The notes under the pieces are model-generated. The model was not told the DNA's origin and did no database searches. It saw only the letters and a list, made by a program, of their open reading frames with translations. A DNA stretch of 64,000 nucleotides from Streptomyces sp. NBC_00224 (lineage in GTDB: Bacteria; Actinomycetota; Actinomycetes; Streptomycetales; Streptomycetaceae), in assembly GCF_041435195.1 (NCBI RefSeq), contig NZ_CP108106.1, positions 8,569,001 to 8,633,000 on the forward strand. The letters are read 5' to 3'. Shown piece after piece: positions 1 through 9,111 of the stretch; within the stretch, counting starts at the first letter, position 1; the number at the start of each line of letters is the position of its first letter. A program made the position numbers and the translations under genes.

Positions 1-2
1 AG

Positions 3-275
3 GTGACCGACGCGTGGCAGCGCATCGAGACATGGCTGCGTGCCCATGCCCCCGCGTCGTATGCATCCCTTCCGCTCCTGGAAGAGGCCCCCGCCGATCC
101 CCTGGGCGTCCTGCTGGGCCGTACGCGGGCGGCGATCCTGGATCTGCACCACGCCATCGCCGAGACGGGCTGGCTGAACCGGCTGAACCGGCTGCCGCAG
201 GACGGGGGTGCCCGGACCGCCAGGACGCAGCCCGCGGCTGGAGTTGGGTCTTGCTCCTCTACGCGACGCAAGTAA
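3..275 (+). pseudogene. Truncated SMI1/KNR4-like N-terminal fragment
   Basis: A GTG-initiated 90-codon frame opens with MTDAWQRIETWLRAHAP, the kind of start seen in actinobacterial SMI1/KNR4-family proteins, which often act as immunity proteins for secreted toxins. After about 25 residues the similarity fades. The C-terminus is low-complexity (ARTARTQPAAGVGSC) and the frame ends far short of a normal SMI1 domain of about 150 residues. I read it as a truncated or fused remnant. The window begins just upstream, so the promoter and left neighbours cannot be seen. The next 150 bp are AT-richer than the surroundings and probably carry the promoter of the downstream secreted-protein genes. Confidence 0.3.
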
Positions 276-427
276 AGAACAAGCCAATCACACACCATGA
301 GATTGCAAAAGCAAACCAATTTTTGGGTGTGCTGGACGAGATCATATCCAACTAGTCCGGTTTGACTCTTATTGGGTGACTCTTCAAGACTTCGCCTTCA
401 TCTCCCCTTTATGTACAGGGGCATTAC

Positions 428-2032
428 GTGATGAAGAGGGCTAGTCAAACCAGCATGGACAAGCAAGACATCACCTCTGCGCGCATGCGCAGGGTCATCA
501 CCCGCGGCATCGTCACCACCACCGCTCTGGCCGCAGTGGTCGGCGTGGCCGCGCCGGGAGTCGCCATCGCCAGGCCCGGGGAGGCCGTGGCCGCGGCCGC
601 CGCCATCGGTACCGACGAGAAGCAGCGCGTGGAGGCGGCCGCCGTCGTCGGCCTCGACGCCACGTGGGACGTGCTCCAGCGCAGTGACCTGGACTTCATC
701 CAGGAGCTGTGGCGCAAGGCCCGCGAGGGCGGCGAGAAGTACGAAGCGGTACGGATGGCGGCCGAGGAGGCCATGCTCAACCCCGACGCGGAGGCCCACG
801 TACGGTTCATCACCGGCGGCATCCACGAGGCGTACGCGACCGACAGGAAGCGCGAGCAGGAGCGCGAGGCCGCCGCCCGTGGCGACCGGCTCGCCAAGTC
901 GCAGGCGCTCATCGCGGTGGGCATCCCCGGCAGCCCCGACCTGCTGGCGCTGAGCGACGACAACTTCGTACGCGCCGTCATGAAGCACGAGGCCGCCGGT
1001 CCGCAGGTCAAGGCCGCGGCGGCAGCCGCGCTCGCCGGTGACGCGGTCGCCTGGCGCGAGTTCATCACCAACGGTGCCCGCGAGGCCCACCAGCGCGATG
1101 TGGCGGCCGAGCTCAAGGAGCTTGAGGAGAAGAACCGCGAGGAGGCGCAGCGCCGCCAGGAGCTGGCCGCGCGCAAGAGCACGGCGGCCCTGTTCAACCT
1201 CACGCCCGCCGAGGCCATGCTCAGCCTCAGCGACGACAACTTCATCCGCGAACTGCTGCGCCAGGCCGTTGCGGCCAACGGCCCCGAGCTGTACGCCGCC
1301 GCCCAGAAGGCGGCGCTGAGTCCGAACGCGGCCGACTGGCGCGAGTTCATCCACACCGGCGCGGAGAAGGCGTACAAGACCGACGCCGAGAACCGGCGCA
1401 AGCAGATCGCCGAGGCCAACAAGCTGCGTCTGAAGCAGATCGCGGCCGCCCTGGCCAAGACCGGGGTCAACCCCTGGTTCGTGGCCAAGGCCAACAAGGC
1501 GCTGACCGGCACGGACGAGCAGGTCGTCGACTTCCTCAAGGAGGACAACCAGTACCGCGCGATGCGCCAGTCGCTGCAGCCCGCCACCGGCAAGCCGGCC
1601 GGCTTCTTCGTCCGGCAGTCGCGGGTGGACGCCGGCGAGGCCTTCGTCGCGCCCGTCGCGGCCAAGGGCAAGCAGGCCGACCGTGAGGACGCCACCTGGG
1701 TCGTGGTGCCCTCCCTCGCCAAGAAGGCCGACTGCTACTCCTTCGAGTCGGCCCGTGACCGCGGCTCCTTCCTGACGCTGAAGGGCCAGCGGGTCGTGGC
1801 GGCCGCGCACGACGGAAGCGACGGCTCGGCCAAGGCCGCCACCTGGTGCGCCCGCCCGGGCCTGTCCGGCTCGGGCAAGTCGTTCGTGTCGGCGAGTCAG
1901 CCGGACCGCTGGCTGCGGCACTTCGCGGGCGACGTCTACGCCGCCGACAAGGACGGCAAGAACCGCTTCGACGGCGGCAAGGACTTCGCCCAGGACGCCA
2001 GCTGGAAGCTGGCCAACCCGCTCGCGCCCTGA
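428..2032 (+). CDS. Secreted ALF-repeat protein with C-terminal AbfB-like lectin domain
   Basis: A 534-residue exported protein. The start is GTG 428 or the adjacent ATG 431, 6-9 nt after AGGGG. A basic segment and a hydrophobic run (GIVTTTALAAVVGVAAP, about residues 27-43) form a signal peptide. Residues about 90-350 carry three to four ALF-type helical repeats, recognisable by WREFITNGAREAHQRD and its variants (RFITGG, REFIHTG). Residues about 420-530 resemble the arabinofuranosidase-B (AbfB) beta-trefoil sugar-binding domain: SFES, an aromatic/Gly-rich core, then WLRHFAGDVYA. It probably binds glycans outside the cell. It heads a run of same-strand secreted genes and shares ALF repeats with two of them, so a common role is likely. 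No catalytic motif is visible. Confidence 0.8.
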   Translation: MMKRASQTSMDKQDITSARMRRVITRGIVTTTALAAVVGVAAPGVAIARPGEAVAAAAAIGTDEKQRVEAAAVVGLDATWDVLQRSDLDFIQELWRKAREGGEKYEAVRMAAEEAMLNPDAEAHVRFITGGIHEAYATDRKREQEREAAARGDRLAKSQALIAVGIPGSPDLLALSDDNFVRAVMKHEAAGPQVKAAAAAALAGDAVAWREFITNGAREAHQRDVAAELKELEEKNREEAQRRQELAARKSTAALFNLTPAEAMLSLSDDNFIRELLRQAVAANGPELYAAAQKAALSPNAADWREFIHTGAEKAYKTDAENRRKQIAEANKLRLKQIAAALAKTGVNPWFVAKANKALTGTDEQVVDFLKEDNQYRAMRQSLQPATGKPAGFFVRQSRVDAGEAFVAPVAAKGKQADREDATWVVVPSLAKKADCYSFESARDRGSFLTLKGQRVVAAAHDGSDGSAKAATWCARPGLSGSGKSFVSASQPDRWLRHFAGDVYAADKDGKNRFDGGKDFAQDASWKLANPLAP

Positions 2033-2099
2033 TCCGGCCCGACCGGCCCCACTCCTTCGCGGACACTCCTTCGCGGACCTGAACAGAACGGAACACCCG

Positions 2100-2657
2100 A
2101 TGTCCCGGATCATCCGAGGCGCGCTGGCCGCCACCGCCGGCCTGGCCGCCCTGGCCGGCACCGTCACCGCCGTCCACGCGGCCGACACCACCACCACTAC
2201 GACCGCCGCCGAGGCGGCCACCGTGCAGCTGCAGGCGGCGCACAGCGGTCAGTGCCTGACCATCGGCAAGGGCAGCCTGCGCAACGGCGCCAACGCGGTG
2301 CAGAGCACGTGCGCCGACGGCGTCGACAGCCAGCTCTTCGAAATGGCTCCCACCGGTGACGGCACCCTTGAGCTGCGGCCCAAGCACAGCGGCAAGTGCC
2401 TCGAAGTGGAGAACAGCGGCACCGAGGGCGGCTCGAACATCCAGCAGTGGTGGTGCAGCGGCGGCACCAACATGCGGTGGCGCCCGTTCCTTGTGGACGT
2501 CGCCAAGGACCTGTACGAGCTGCGTCCCGCGCACACGACCGCGGCCCGCTGCCTCGACATCAAGAGCGGCGCCGTCACCGAGGGCGCGAACACCCAGCTG
2601 TGGTACTGCAACGGCAGCGCGGCCCAGCAGTGGCAGATCAAGCCCGTCAAGGCCTGA
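2100..2657 (+). CDS. Secreted ricin-type beta-trefoil lectin (paralog 1)
   Basis: A 185-residue protein starting MSRIIRGALAATAGLAALAG, a clear signal peptide cleaved near VHA. The mature part is a single ricin-type trefoil of about 140 residues with repeated Cys/Trp signatures: SGQCLTIG, SGKCLEVENSG, IQQWWCSGG, ARCLDIKSG, TQLWYCNGS and a final QQWQI. It has no catalytic domain, so it is a stand-alone carbohydrate-binding protein. It lies 67 bp after the ALF/AbfB gene and 95 bp before a close paralog with an almost identical leader, indicating tandem duplication. Its ribosome binding site is weak. Confidence 0.85.
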   Translation: MSRIIRGALAATAGLAALAGTVTAVHAADTTTTTTAAEAATVQLQAAHSGQCLTIGKGSLRNGANAVQSTCADGVDSQLFEMAPTGDGTLELRPKHSGKCLEVENSGTEGGSNIQQWWCSGGTNMRWRPFLVDVAKDLYELRPAHTTAARCLDIKSGAVTEGANTQLWYCNGSAAQQWQIKPVKA

Positions 2658-2752
2658 CCGCCGGTCCCCGCACCGCTCCCGGCACCGCTCCCGGCACCGG
2701 CTTTCGTACGGGCCTGAGCACCCCCCACCTTCGAGAGGAAACCGAACACCCC

Positions 2753-3382
2753 ATGTCCCGGATCATCCGTGCCACGCTGGCCATCACCGCCAGTGTCGCC
2801 GCCCTGGCCGGCACCGCGACCGCCGTCCACGCCGACGCGGCCGAAGACGCGGCCGCCAAGGCGGCCAAGGCCGCCAGGGAAGCGGCCAACACGGCACGCG
2901 CGAGCGCCGACGAGGCCGCCGCGCGGGCGAAGCTGCCCGAGGCGACCGTCCAGCTGCAGGTCGCCTCCAGCGGCAAGTGCCTGGAAATCAACAACGGCGC
3001 GATCAACGACGGCCTGCCGGCCCAGCAGTGGACCTGCAACCCCGACACCGTCGCCCAGCACTGGCGCATGGTCCCCAAGGGCGGCGCCTCCTACGAGCTG
3101 CGGACCGTCACCGGCAACAAGTGCCTCGAAGTCGAGAACAGCGGCACCAAGGCCGGCGCGGCCGTTCAGCAGTGGACGTGCTCGGGCGGAGCGCAGATGC
3201 GCTGGCAGGCCGTGCTCGTCGACCCGGCGAGGAAGCTCTTCCAGCTGCGCCCCACCCACACCCAGGACCGCTGCCTGGACATCGTCAGCGCCAAGACGGA
3301 GAACGGCGTGAAGGCCCAGTCGTGGTATTGCAATCAGTCGGACGCCCAGCTGTGGCAGATCAAGCCGGTCAAGGTCAAGTGA
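2753..3382 (+). CDS. Secreted ricin-type beta-trefoil lectin (paralog 2)
   Basis: A 209-residue paralog of the preceding lectin. ATG 2753 follows GAGAGGAAA by a suitable distance and reproduces the MSRIIR signal-peptide start. It differs by a 30-residue Ala/Lys-rich helical insert after the signal peptide (DAAEDAAAKAAKAAREA), then carries the same trefoil: GKCLEINNG, AQQWTCNP, NKCLEVENSG, VQQWTCSGG, DRCLDIVS and QLWQIKPVK. The insert resembles the Ala-rich coiled coil of the giant toxin downstream and could mediate contact with it. The stop codon overlaps a GTG of the next gene, suggesting translational coupling. Confidence 0.85.
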   Translation: MSRIIRATLAITASVAALAGTATAVHADAAEDAAAKAAKAAREAANTARASADEAAARAKLPEATVQLQVASSGKCLEINNGAINDGLPAQQWTCNPDTVAQHWRMVPKGGASYELRTVTGNKCLEVENSGTKAGAAVQQWTCSGGAQMRWQAVLVDPARKLFQLRPTHTQDRCLDIVSAKTENGVKAQSWYCNQSDAQLWQIKPVKVK

Positions 3383-4506
3383 GGTCGGCAGTGAGGCGTC
3401 AGTGGTGGGTCGCGCAGGCCACGGCGGTCGCCCTGCTGGCCGGCGGGGGAGTGCTGGCGGCGGGGGCGGCACCGGCATGGGCCGGTGCGCCCCTGTCCAC
3501 CGCCGCGTCCACCGCCGCGGCGGAGCAGCCGGCCGACCCGGCGGCGGCGTTGAAGGCCGCCGCCGCGCAGAGCGCGCGCGACTACGTCCACTCGATCGCC
3601 GTCTCGAAGCTGCCGGCCGAGCTGCGCGTCTCCGCGTGGAACGCGCTGCGCAGCACCCGGGGGGACGAGGCGATCGCCGAATGGATGGCTCCCGGCGGCG
3701 GTTACACGTACGCCAAGCAGCGCCTGAAGGACTCTCGCGCGCAGAACCGGAGTTTCTGCGAGCGGGTCGTGGCCACGCACACCGCGCAGTTCTCCCCGGC
3801 GGTGCGCGCGGCTGCCGAAAAGGCGCTGAAGGGCTCGGACGCCGACCGTGCGGCCTTCGTGAAGACCGGTTACGCGCAGGCGCAGAAGCGGGACCGGGAA
3901 AGTCGTGAGGCGGACGTCCAGCACCGGCTGGAAGTCGTGGCCGCGGACCGGGAGTTCGTCGCCGCGCTCGCCCAGCACGCCCCGGGCGAGCAGGTGCGGG
4001 TGGAGGCACAGTGGGCGCTGCGGCCGGGTGCCACGGATGCCGACATCACCGAGTTCTACGGGTACGGCTGGGCCACCGGGGGGTCCTTGGACCTGGAGGC
4101 GTACCGGCTGCACGTGTCGGATGCCGAGACGGGCCGGCGCGCCGCACTGTCGCAGCTGATCGCGAAGGCGGCGGCCGCCCAGGAGGCGGTCAAGGGCGCC
4201 GCCGACGCCGCCAAGGCCCGCGCCGAGGCGGAGGCCGCCTGGAAGGCGGTGTCCGAGCACGCGGGTTCCGCGCAGAAGGCGTGGCTGGCGGAGCAGGAGG
4301 CCGCGGCCGCGCAGGCGGAGAACTGGCGGAACGTCGCCAAGGCCGCCAAGGAGTCCGCGAACGGGCTCTGGAAGGGCATCGGCGATCCCGCCGAGGCCAA
4401 CCAGACGTCCTGGGCCGAGGAACAGGCGGGAGCGGCCGCGTCGGCCGGCTTCTGGAAGGACATGTTCGAGCGGGCCCAGGAAGCGGAGAGCCGCGTCAAG
4501 GGCTGA
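3379..4506 (+). CDS. Secreted ALF-repeat protein, coupled to the lectin gene
   Basis: A protein of about 375 residues. GTG 3379 overlaps the lectin stop (GTGA); GTG 3391, preceded by GAGG at 6 nt, is the alternative. The signal peptide is ATAVALLAGGGVLAAGAAPAWAG. Two or three ALF repeats follow: a diverged one at the GDEAIAEW segment, a clear RAAAEKALKGSDADRAAFVKTG, and a weak DADITEFYGYG. The last 120 residues are an Ala/Glu/Lys coiled coil with a twice-repeated motif (SAQKAWLAEQEAAAAQAENW and SWAEEQAGAAASAGFWKDM). No enzyme signature is seen. Probable structural or accessory component of the secreted cluster. A strong terminator hairpin follows 11 bp after the stop. Confidence 0.75.
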   Translation: MRSAVRRQWWVAQATAVALLAGGGVLAAGAAPAWAGAPLSTAASTAAAEQPADPAAALKAAAAQSARDYVHSIAVSKLPAELRVSAWNALRSTRGDEAIAEWMAPGGGYTYAKQRLKDSRAQNRSFCERVVATHTAQFSPAVRAAAEKALKGSDADRAAFVKTGYAQAQKRDRESREADVQHRLEVVAADREFVAALAQHAPGEQVRVEAQWALRPGATDADITEFYGYGWATGGSLDLEAYRLHVSDAETGRRAALSQLIAKAAAAQEAVKGAADAAKARAEAEAAWKAVSEHAGSAQKAWLAEQEAAAAQAENWRNVAKAAKESANGLWKGIGDPAEANQTSWAEEQAGAAASAGFWKDMFERAQEAESRVKG

Positions 4507-4517
4507 TCTCCGGATCC

Positions 4518-4562
4518 GTCCCGGGTGCCGGCCGGTGTGACCAGCCGGCCGGTACCCGGGAC
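4518..4562 (+). terminator. Strong intrinsic-type terminator hairpin
   Basis: An 18-bp stem with a 9-nt loop: the left arm begins GTCCCGGGTGCCGGCCGG and the right arm is its complement with one G-T wobble. No T-tract follows, as is common in Streptomyces. It separates the 428-4506 gene group from the giant toxin gene, which therefore probably has its own promoter in the AT-richer stretch at 4600-4700. Confidence 0.7.
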
Positions 4563-4714
4563 GCCCCGCGCTCAGTGGCTTCCCTTCTGCGCGCGCCTGC
4601 TTACGCGCGCGTCTCCTTGTTCTCTGCGTTTTTGCTGTCCTCCCTGCTCTTCAGCGCGGTGATGCCTGGGGCAGGGGGTGTTTTCTGTTTCCTTAATTGA
4701 GGGGGATTCATCCC

Positions 4715-7700
4715 GTGATGGGTAGATTCTGGCCAAAGGCCGGACGAATACGCGGTCGTGCGACCGCGGCAGCGTCGGGGACCCTGTCCGCGACCCTGGT
4801 CCTGGCGATCCTGGGCGGCTCGACGGCCGAGGCCACCGCCGCCACGACCGCCGGCGCCGAGCAGGCGTCGTACACCAAGACCCTGGCGACGCTGGACCGC
4901 GTGGCCGCGGCCCTGCCGAAGGCCGACGCCGCACCGCCGCCCGCACCACGCTCCGAGCTGGACAGGCTCAGCGCCGAGCGCGACCGCCAACTGGTCGAGG
5001 ACTACGCCGAGTTCGACGAGGAAGACGAAGTCCGCGAGGCCGCGAAGAAGGCCCTGGAGAGCAGCGACCCGAACGCGATCAAGGACTTCCTGGAGCACGG
5101 CGAGGCCGAGGCACGCCAGCGCGCCAAGGACAAGCGTGACGGCACCGACGTCAAGAACCGCCAGCAGATCGAGGCGATGCGCGGCACCGGCGGCCCGGTG
5201 TTCAACGCCGAGGTCGAGCGGGCCCTGAAGTCCGACGCCAAGGCCCGTGCCGACTTCCTCGCGTTCGGCGCGGACATCGCCCGCGCGCAGGACAAGAAGA
5301 ACGAGCAGAGCGCCAAGGAGCGCGCGGCGGAGCTGCGCAAGCGCGTCGAGATGCTGGTCGCCTCCGGCGGCCCCGAGGTCAAGAAGGCCGCCGCGGCCGC
5401 CCTGGCCACCAACGACGACAAGGTCATCGCCGAGTTCCTCGAAAAGGGCTACCAGATCGCCGCCCAGAAGGACGCGGACGACCGGGCCGCCCACGAGAAG
5501 GCGCTCAAGGAGGCCCAGGAGGCCGCGGACAAGCTCCGCGAGCTGGCCGAGAAGGCCGCCCGCGCCGCCGAGGCCCGCACCAAGCTCATCACCGCCCACG
5601 GCAACGCGGTCAAGGCCCTCAAGGAAGCGTCCAACGCGATGACTTCCGCGGCCGGACAGGCGCGCCAGGCGGACCGCATGCTGTCCGCCGACCGCGCGGG
5701 CAAGACCCTGTCCTCCTACGACAGCGTCAAGACCGAGGCCGCCCGCCAGGTCACCATCGCTTCCGGCGCCGCCAAGGCCGCCCAGGTGGCAGCCGGGCAG
5801 GCCAAGGTCCAGGCGGGTGTTCTCGTCGAGACCGGTCTGACCTACGGCACGCAGTGGTCCGACGTCGCCGCGGGCATCGCCGCGGCGGCCGAGGCGGCCG
5901 TCAAGGCGAGCCAGACCGCGCAGCACGCCATCGACGCCACCGAGGCCGACGCCAAGGGCCTGAACGCCAAGAACCAGGCCGAACTGCACGAGCAGCAGGC
6001 CAAGCAATGGCGGGCCAACGCCGAGCAGCACGCCAAGGCCGCGGCCACGCTGGCCCAAGCAGCCGAGAAGCAGGCCAAGATCGCCGCGGATGCGGCCGCC
6101 CACGCCAAGACGGCCCGTATCGCGGCCGAGAAGGCCGAGAAGGAGGCCTGGGAGCACGCCAAGAAGACCCGCGAGGCGCGAGTGGAGGCGCAGCGCCAGG
6201 CGAAGATCGCCGCCGAGCAGCGGGCGATCGCCGAGCGCGAGCGGAATCTGGCCGCACAGGCGCGGGCCCGCGCCGAGCGCGAACGGGACGCCGCCGCCGC
6301 TGCCCGGGCCCGCGCGGAGGCCGAGGCGCGCACCGCGTCCGCGGCGCGCGCGGACGCCCAGGCCGCCGCGGCCACCGCGGCCTCGGCCCGGACCGACGCC
6401 GAGAAGCAGGAAGGCATCGCGGCCAAGGCCGACGAGAACGCGCGCGGCATGGAGACCGTGTCCCGGGAGGCGTGGCGCAAGTCCCGCGAGGCCCGGATGG
6501 ACGCCGACGCCAAGAAGGCGCGTGCGCAGGCCACCGCGTCGATGGCGGCCGCGGCCAAGGGCACCGCGTACTCGGTCGAGGCCCAGACCGCGGCGACCAC
6601 CGCCCGGGCCGACGCCGACACCGCGAACACGGCCGCCGGTCAGGCACAAAGTGCCGCCGACACGGCGAGCGGCGCGGCGGTCCGGGCACGTACCGCCGCG
6701 ACCCAGGCCGCCGGTGCGGCAGCCCGTGCACGGGCTGCCGCAGCGGAAGCCACCGCGCACGCGGCACGCGCCAACGCCGCGGCGAACAAGGCCGAGGCGG
6801 CCGCCGCCGCAGCCAACGCGGCCGCGAACCGCGCCGAGGCCGAGGCCGCCGCCACCCACGCGGCCGCTCTGCGCGCCAACACCCAGGCCGCCGAAGCCAC
6901 CGCCCAGGAAGCGCGGGCCGGCGTCGCGGCCCACGAGGCCGCACGGCTGGCCGGGCTGGCCGCCGTCGAGGCCAACAACGCCCTCCAGGCGGCCAACCGC
7001 ACCAAGACCGAGGCCGAAGGCGCGGTCCGCGAAGCCGCGATGGCCCGGCTCCAGGCCGGTATCGCCGTCCAGGCCTCCAACGCCGCCCGCACGACCGCGG
7101 CCGGTATCGCCGACCCGGCCAACACCGCGATCGAGCTGACCGCGCCGTTCTCCGGCAAGGACATCGACGCGGACTTCGCCGCGGCGGTGGCCACCGCCGC
7201 CCAGGAGATGGGTCAGGAGCAGGTCGCCTCGGCCGAGGCCAAGGCAGCGGAGGCCGTGAAGGCCGCCGAGACGGCCGAGGCCGCCGCGAAGCGGGCCAAC
7301 GCCCAGGTCGCCCCGGCCTTCAAGGCCGCCGCCGACGCCGCCCGTTCGTCCGCGAACGCCGCACGCTCGATGGCAGCGGCGATGAAGTCCGCGGCCGAGG
7401 CCGCTGCCGACGGCGCCAAGGCCCGGGCCGCCGCGGCCCGTGCCAACCAGGCCGACGCCCAGGCACAGCAGGACGCCAAGGACGCCCGGGCAGCGGCCAA
7501 CCAGGCCTACGCCGACGCCACCGCGGCCCGCCAGGCCGCCAACCAGGCCGAGGCAGAAGCCGCCCGCGCCCGGGGCGCCGCCGCCGAGGCGGACCACCAC
7601 GCCGCCGCGGCCGCGGGTGCCGCCAACCTCGCCGAGAAGGAGGCGGCCACCGCACAGGGCGCAGCGACCCAGGCGCAAGAGGACGCTGTCGCCGCCGGAA

Positions 7701-9103
7701 AGCTCGCCGACTCCGCCGAAACGCACGCCAAGTCGGCGAAGGAGGCGGCCGACAACGCCCTCAAGTACGCCAAGGAAGCCGACGAGGTCGCCAAGAAGGC
7801 GGAGGCGGACCAGGAAGAGCGGGAGCGCAAGGCGCTCGAAGAGGCCGCCAACGCCGAGAAGACCGACATCAGCGAGCTGTCCGACGAGGACCTGGCCGAT
7901 CTCGAAGAGGCCGGTATCTCGAAGGAAGACCTCGAAAAGGCCCGGGGACTGGCGGGCAAGGGCTTCGAAGACTTCCTGCTGGAAATCGGCGGTGAGGTCC
8001 TCAAGGAGTACTTCGACGTCGACAACATCAAGAAGTGCTACAGCGAAGGAAACGTCGAGGCCTGCTTCTGGGCGCTGGTCAACAACCTCCCGTGGGGGAA
8101 GGCGCTCCGGGCCATCGAGAAGTTCCCGGCGATCGCCAAGGCCATCAAGCGCCTCGCCAACATCGGGGACCTTCTCAAGGAATCGGCGGCGGCGAAGAAG
8201 CTGCTCAAGAAGAGCGATGACGTTCTCAACAAGCTCTACAAGCAGTTCGACTGCCGCAGGAAGCACAGCTTCCCGCCCACTACCCCCGTCCTGCTCGCCG
8301 ACGGCACGCACCGCCTCATCAAGGACGTGCGCATCGGGGACAAGGTGGTCGCCACCGATCCCGAGAGCGGGCGGACCGACGTACGGCCGGTGACGAACTA
8401 CTTCACCACCGAGGACGACAAGAAGTTCACCCGCCTCGTCGTCACCACGGCCCAGGGCCCCGCCACCGTCACGGCGACATCCAACCACCCCTTCTGGCTG
8501 ACGGACCGCAAGCAGTGGGTGGACGCGGGCGACGTGCGGGTGGGAAACCGGCTGCGCACCCCCGCGGGCTCGACGCTCGCCGTGACGGGCGTCGTCAACT
8601 ACCACGAGCGCCAGCGCACCCATGACCTCACGGTCGGGGAGTTCCACACCTACTACGTGGGCGTGGGAGCAACCGATGCCCTCGTCCACAACTGCACCGA
8701 CCTGGAAGCAGCGGAGCGCCGATTCAGCGATCAGGCACACACCTACAAGGACCACATCAATCCGACCGAGGCGAGGATCGCGGCGAAGCTGGAGAAGGAC
8801 GGCATCGTCACGAAGTGGACGGATGCGGCAACGGCGCAGGCGGCCGTGGACGAGGTGGTGAAAAAGAACGCGAAGTGGCTCACCAACAACCTCCGCAATC
8901 TGCAGCACAACGAAACCGCAGAGCTTCCCGTTCAGATGTACAGCGGAGGGTCGCTGGGAACTTTCCTCAGAAAGGACGGCAGTTCGGGTGCCGCCAGTAA
9001 CAGGGTGAAAGTCGTGATCAAGAAGATCGAAAAGGGCAGGAGTCCCGACGGCAAGAAGGTTCCGGGTGGGTACTACATCTACACCGCGTATCCACTACCG
9101 TAG
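4715..9103 (+). CDS. Giant secreted polymorphic toxin: ALF repeats, coiled coil, HINT, RNase A-like C-terminus
   Basis: About 1462 residues. GTG 4715 sits 9 nt after GAGGGGG; ATG 4718 is the alternative. Layout: signal peptide (LSATLVLAILGGSTAEATA), three ALF repeats (DFLEHGEAEARQRAKD, DFLAFGADIARAQD, EFLEKGYQIAAQKD) at about 75-260, and an extremely Ala-rich coiled coil of about 750 residues. A HINT domain runs from about Cys1180 (KHSFPPTTPVLLADG, IGDKVVATDP, SNHPFW, HTYYVGVG) to His1325-Asn1326. The last 135 residues (HTYKDHI with His1342/His1347, WTDAATAQAAVDEVV, terminal YYIYTAYP) match the pattern of bacterial RNase A-like CdiA C-terminal toxins. HINT autoproteolysis would release the nuclease. 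A probable immunity gene starts 8 bp downstream. The nuclease assignment is by motif only. Confidence 0.85.
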   Translation: MMGRFWPKAGRIRGRATAAASGTLSATLVLAILGGSTAEATAATTAGAEQASYTKTLATLDRVAAALPKADAAPPPAPRSELDRLSAERDRQLVEDYAEFDEEDEVREAAKKALESSDPNAIKDFLEHGEAEARQRAKDKRDGTDVKNRQQIEAMRGTGGPVFNAEVERALKSDAKARADFLAFGADIARAQDKKNEQSAKERAAELRKRVEMLVASGGPEVKKAAAAALATNDDKVIAEFLEKGYQIAAQKDADDRAAHEKALKEAQEAADKLRELAEKAARAAEARTKLITAHGNAVKALKEASNAMTSAAGQARQADRMLSADRAGKTLSSYDSVKTEAARQVTIASGAAKAAQVAAGQAKVQAGVLVETGLTYGTQWSDVAAGIAAAAEAAVKASQTAQHAIDATEADAKGLNAKNQAELHEQQAKQWRANAEQHAKAAATLAQAAEKQAKIAADAAAHAKTARIAAEKAEKEAWEHAKKTREARVEAQRQAKIAAEQRAIAERERNLAAQARARAERERDAAAAARARAEAEARTASAARADAQAAAATAASARTDAEKQEGIAAKADENARGMETVSREAWRKSREARMDADAKKARAQATASMAAAAKGTAYSVEAQTAATTARADADTANTAAGQAQSAADTASGAAVRARTAATQAAGAAARARAAAAEATAHAARANAAANKAEAAAAAANAAANRAEAEAAATHAAALRANTQAAEATAQEARAGVAAHEAARLAGLAAVEANNALQAANRTKTEAEGAVREAAMARLQAGIAVQASNAARTTAAGIADPANTAIELTAPFSGKDIDADFAAAVATAAQEMGQEQVASAEAKAAEAVKAAETAEAAAKRANAQVAPAFKAAADAARSSANAARSMAAAMKSAAEAAADGAKARAAAARANQADAQAQQDAKDARAAANQAYADATAARQAANQAEAEAARARGAAAEADHHAAAAAGAANLAEKEAATAQGAATQAQEDAVAAGKLADSAETHAKSAKEAADNALKYAKEADEVAKKAEADQEERERKALEEAANAEKTDISELSDEDLADLEEAGISKEDLEKARGLAGKGFEDFLLEIGGEVLKEYFDVDNIKKCYSEGNVEACFWALVNNLPWGKALRAIEKFPAIAKAIKRLANIGDLLKESAAAKKLLKKSDDVLNKLYKQFDCRRKHSFPPTTPVLLADGTHRLIKDVRIGDKVVATDPESGRTDVRPVTNYFTTEDDKKFTRLVVTTAQGPATVTATSNHPFWLTDRKQWVDAGDVRVGNRLRTPAGSTLAVTGVVNYHERQRTHDLTVGEFHTYYVGVGATDALVHNCTDLEAAERRFSDQAHTYKDHINPTEARIAAKLEKDGIVTKWTDAATAQAAVDEVVKKNAKWLTNNLRNLQHNETAELPVQMYSGGSLGTFLRKDGSSGAASNRVKVVIKKIEKGRSPDGKKVPGGYYIYTAYPLP

Positions 9104-9111
9104 AGCGGGCA

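Noticed and set aside
398..2221. A 607-codon minus-strand open frame opposite the ALF/AbfB protein
   Set aside because: Shadow of a high-GC gene; Val/Gly/Arg-rich with no recognisable family.
2249..4009. Long minus-strand frame across the lectin and ALF genes
   Set aside because: It crosses several real genes on the other strand and is Pro/Arg low-complexity.
8252..8695. HINT region as a protein-splicing intein
   Set aside because: There is no extein continuing a known protein after it and no C-terminal nucleophile context of a host enzyme; a toxin tip and immunity gene follow, which fits pretoxin HINT.
4601..8908. A 1435-codon open frame on the minus strand opposite the giant toxin
   Set aside because: It mirrors the Ala-rich, GC-biased toxin gene; composition is Gly/Arg/Leu low-complexity, with no domain, and the plus strand has signal peptide, repeats and HINT.
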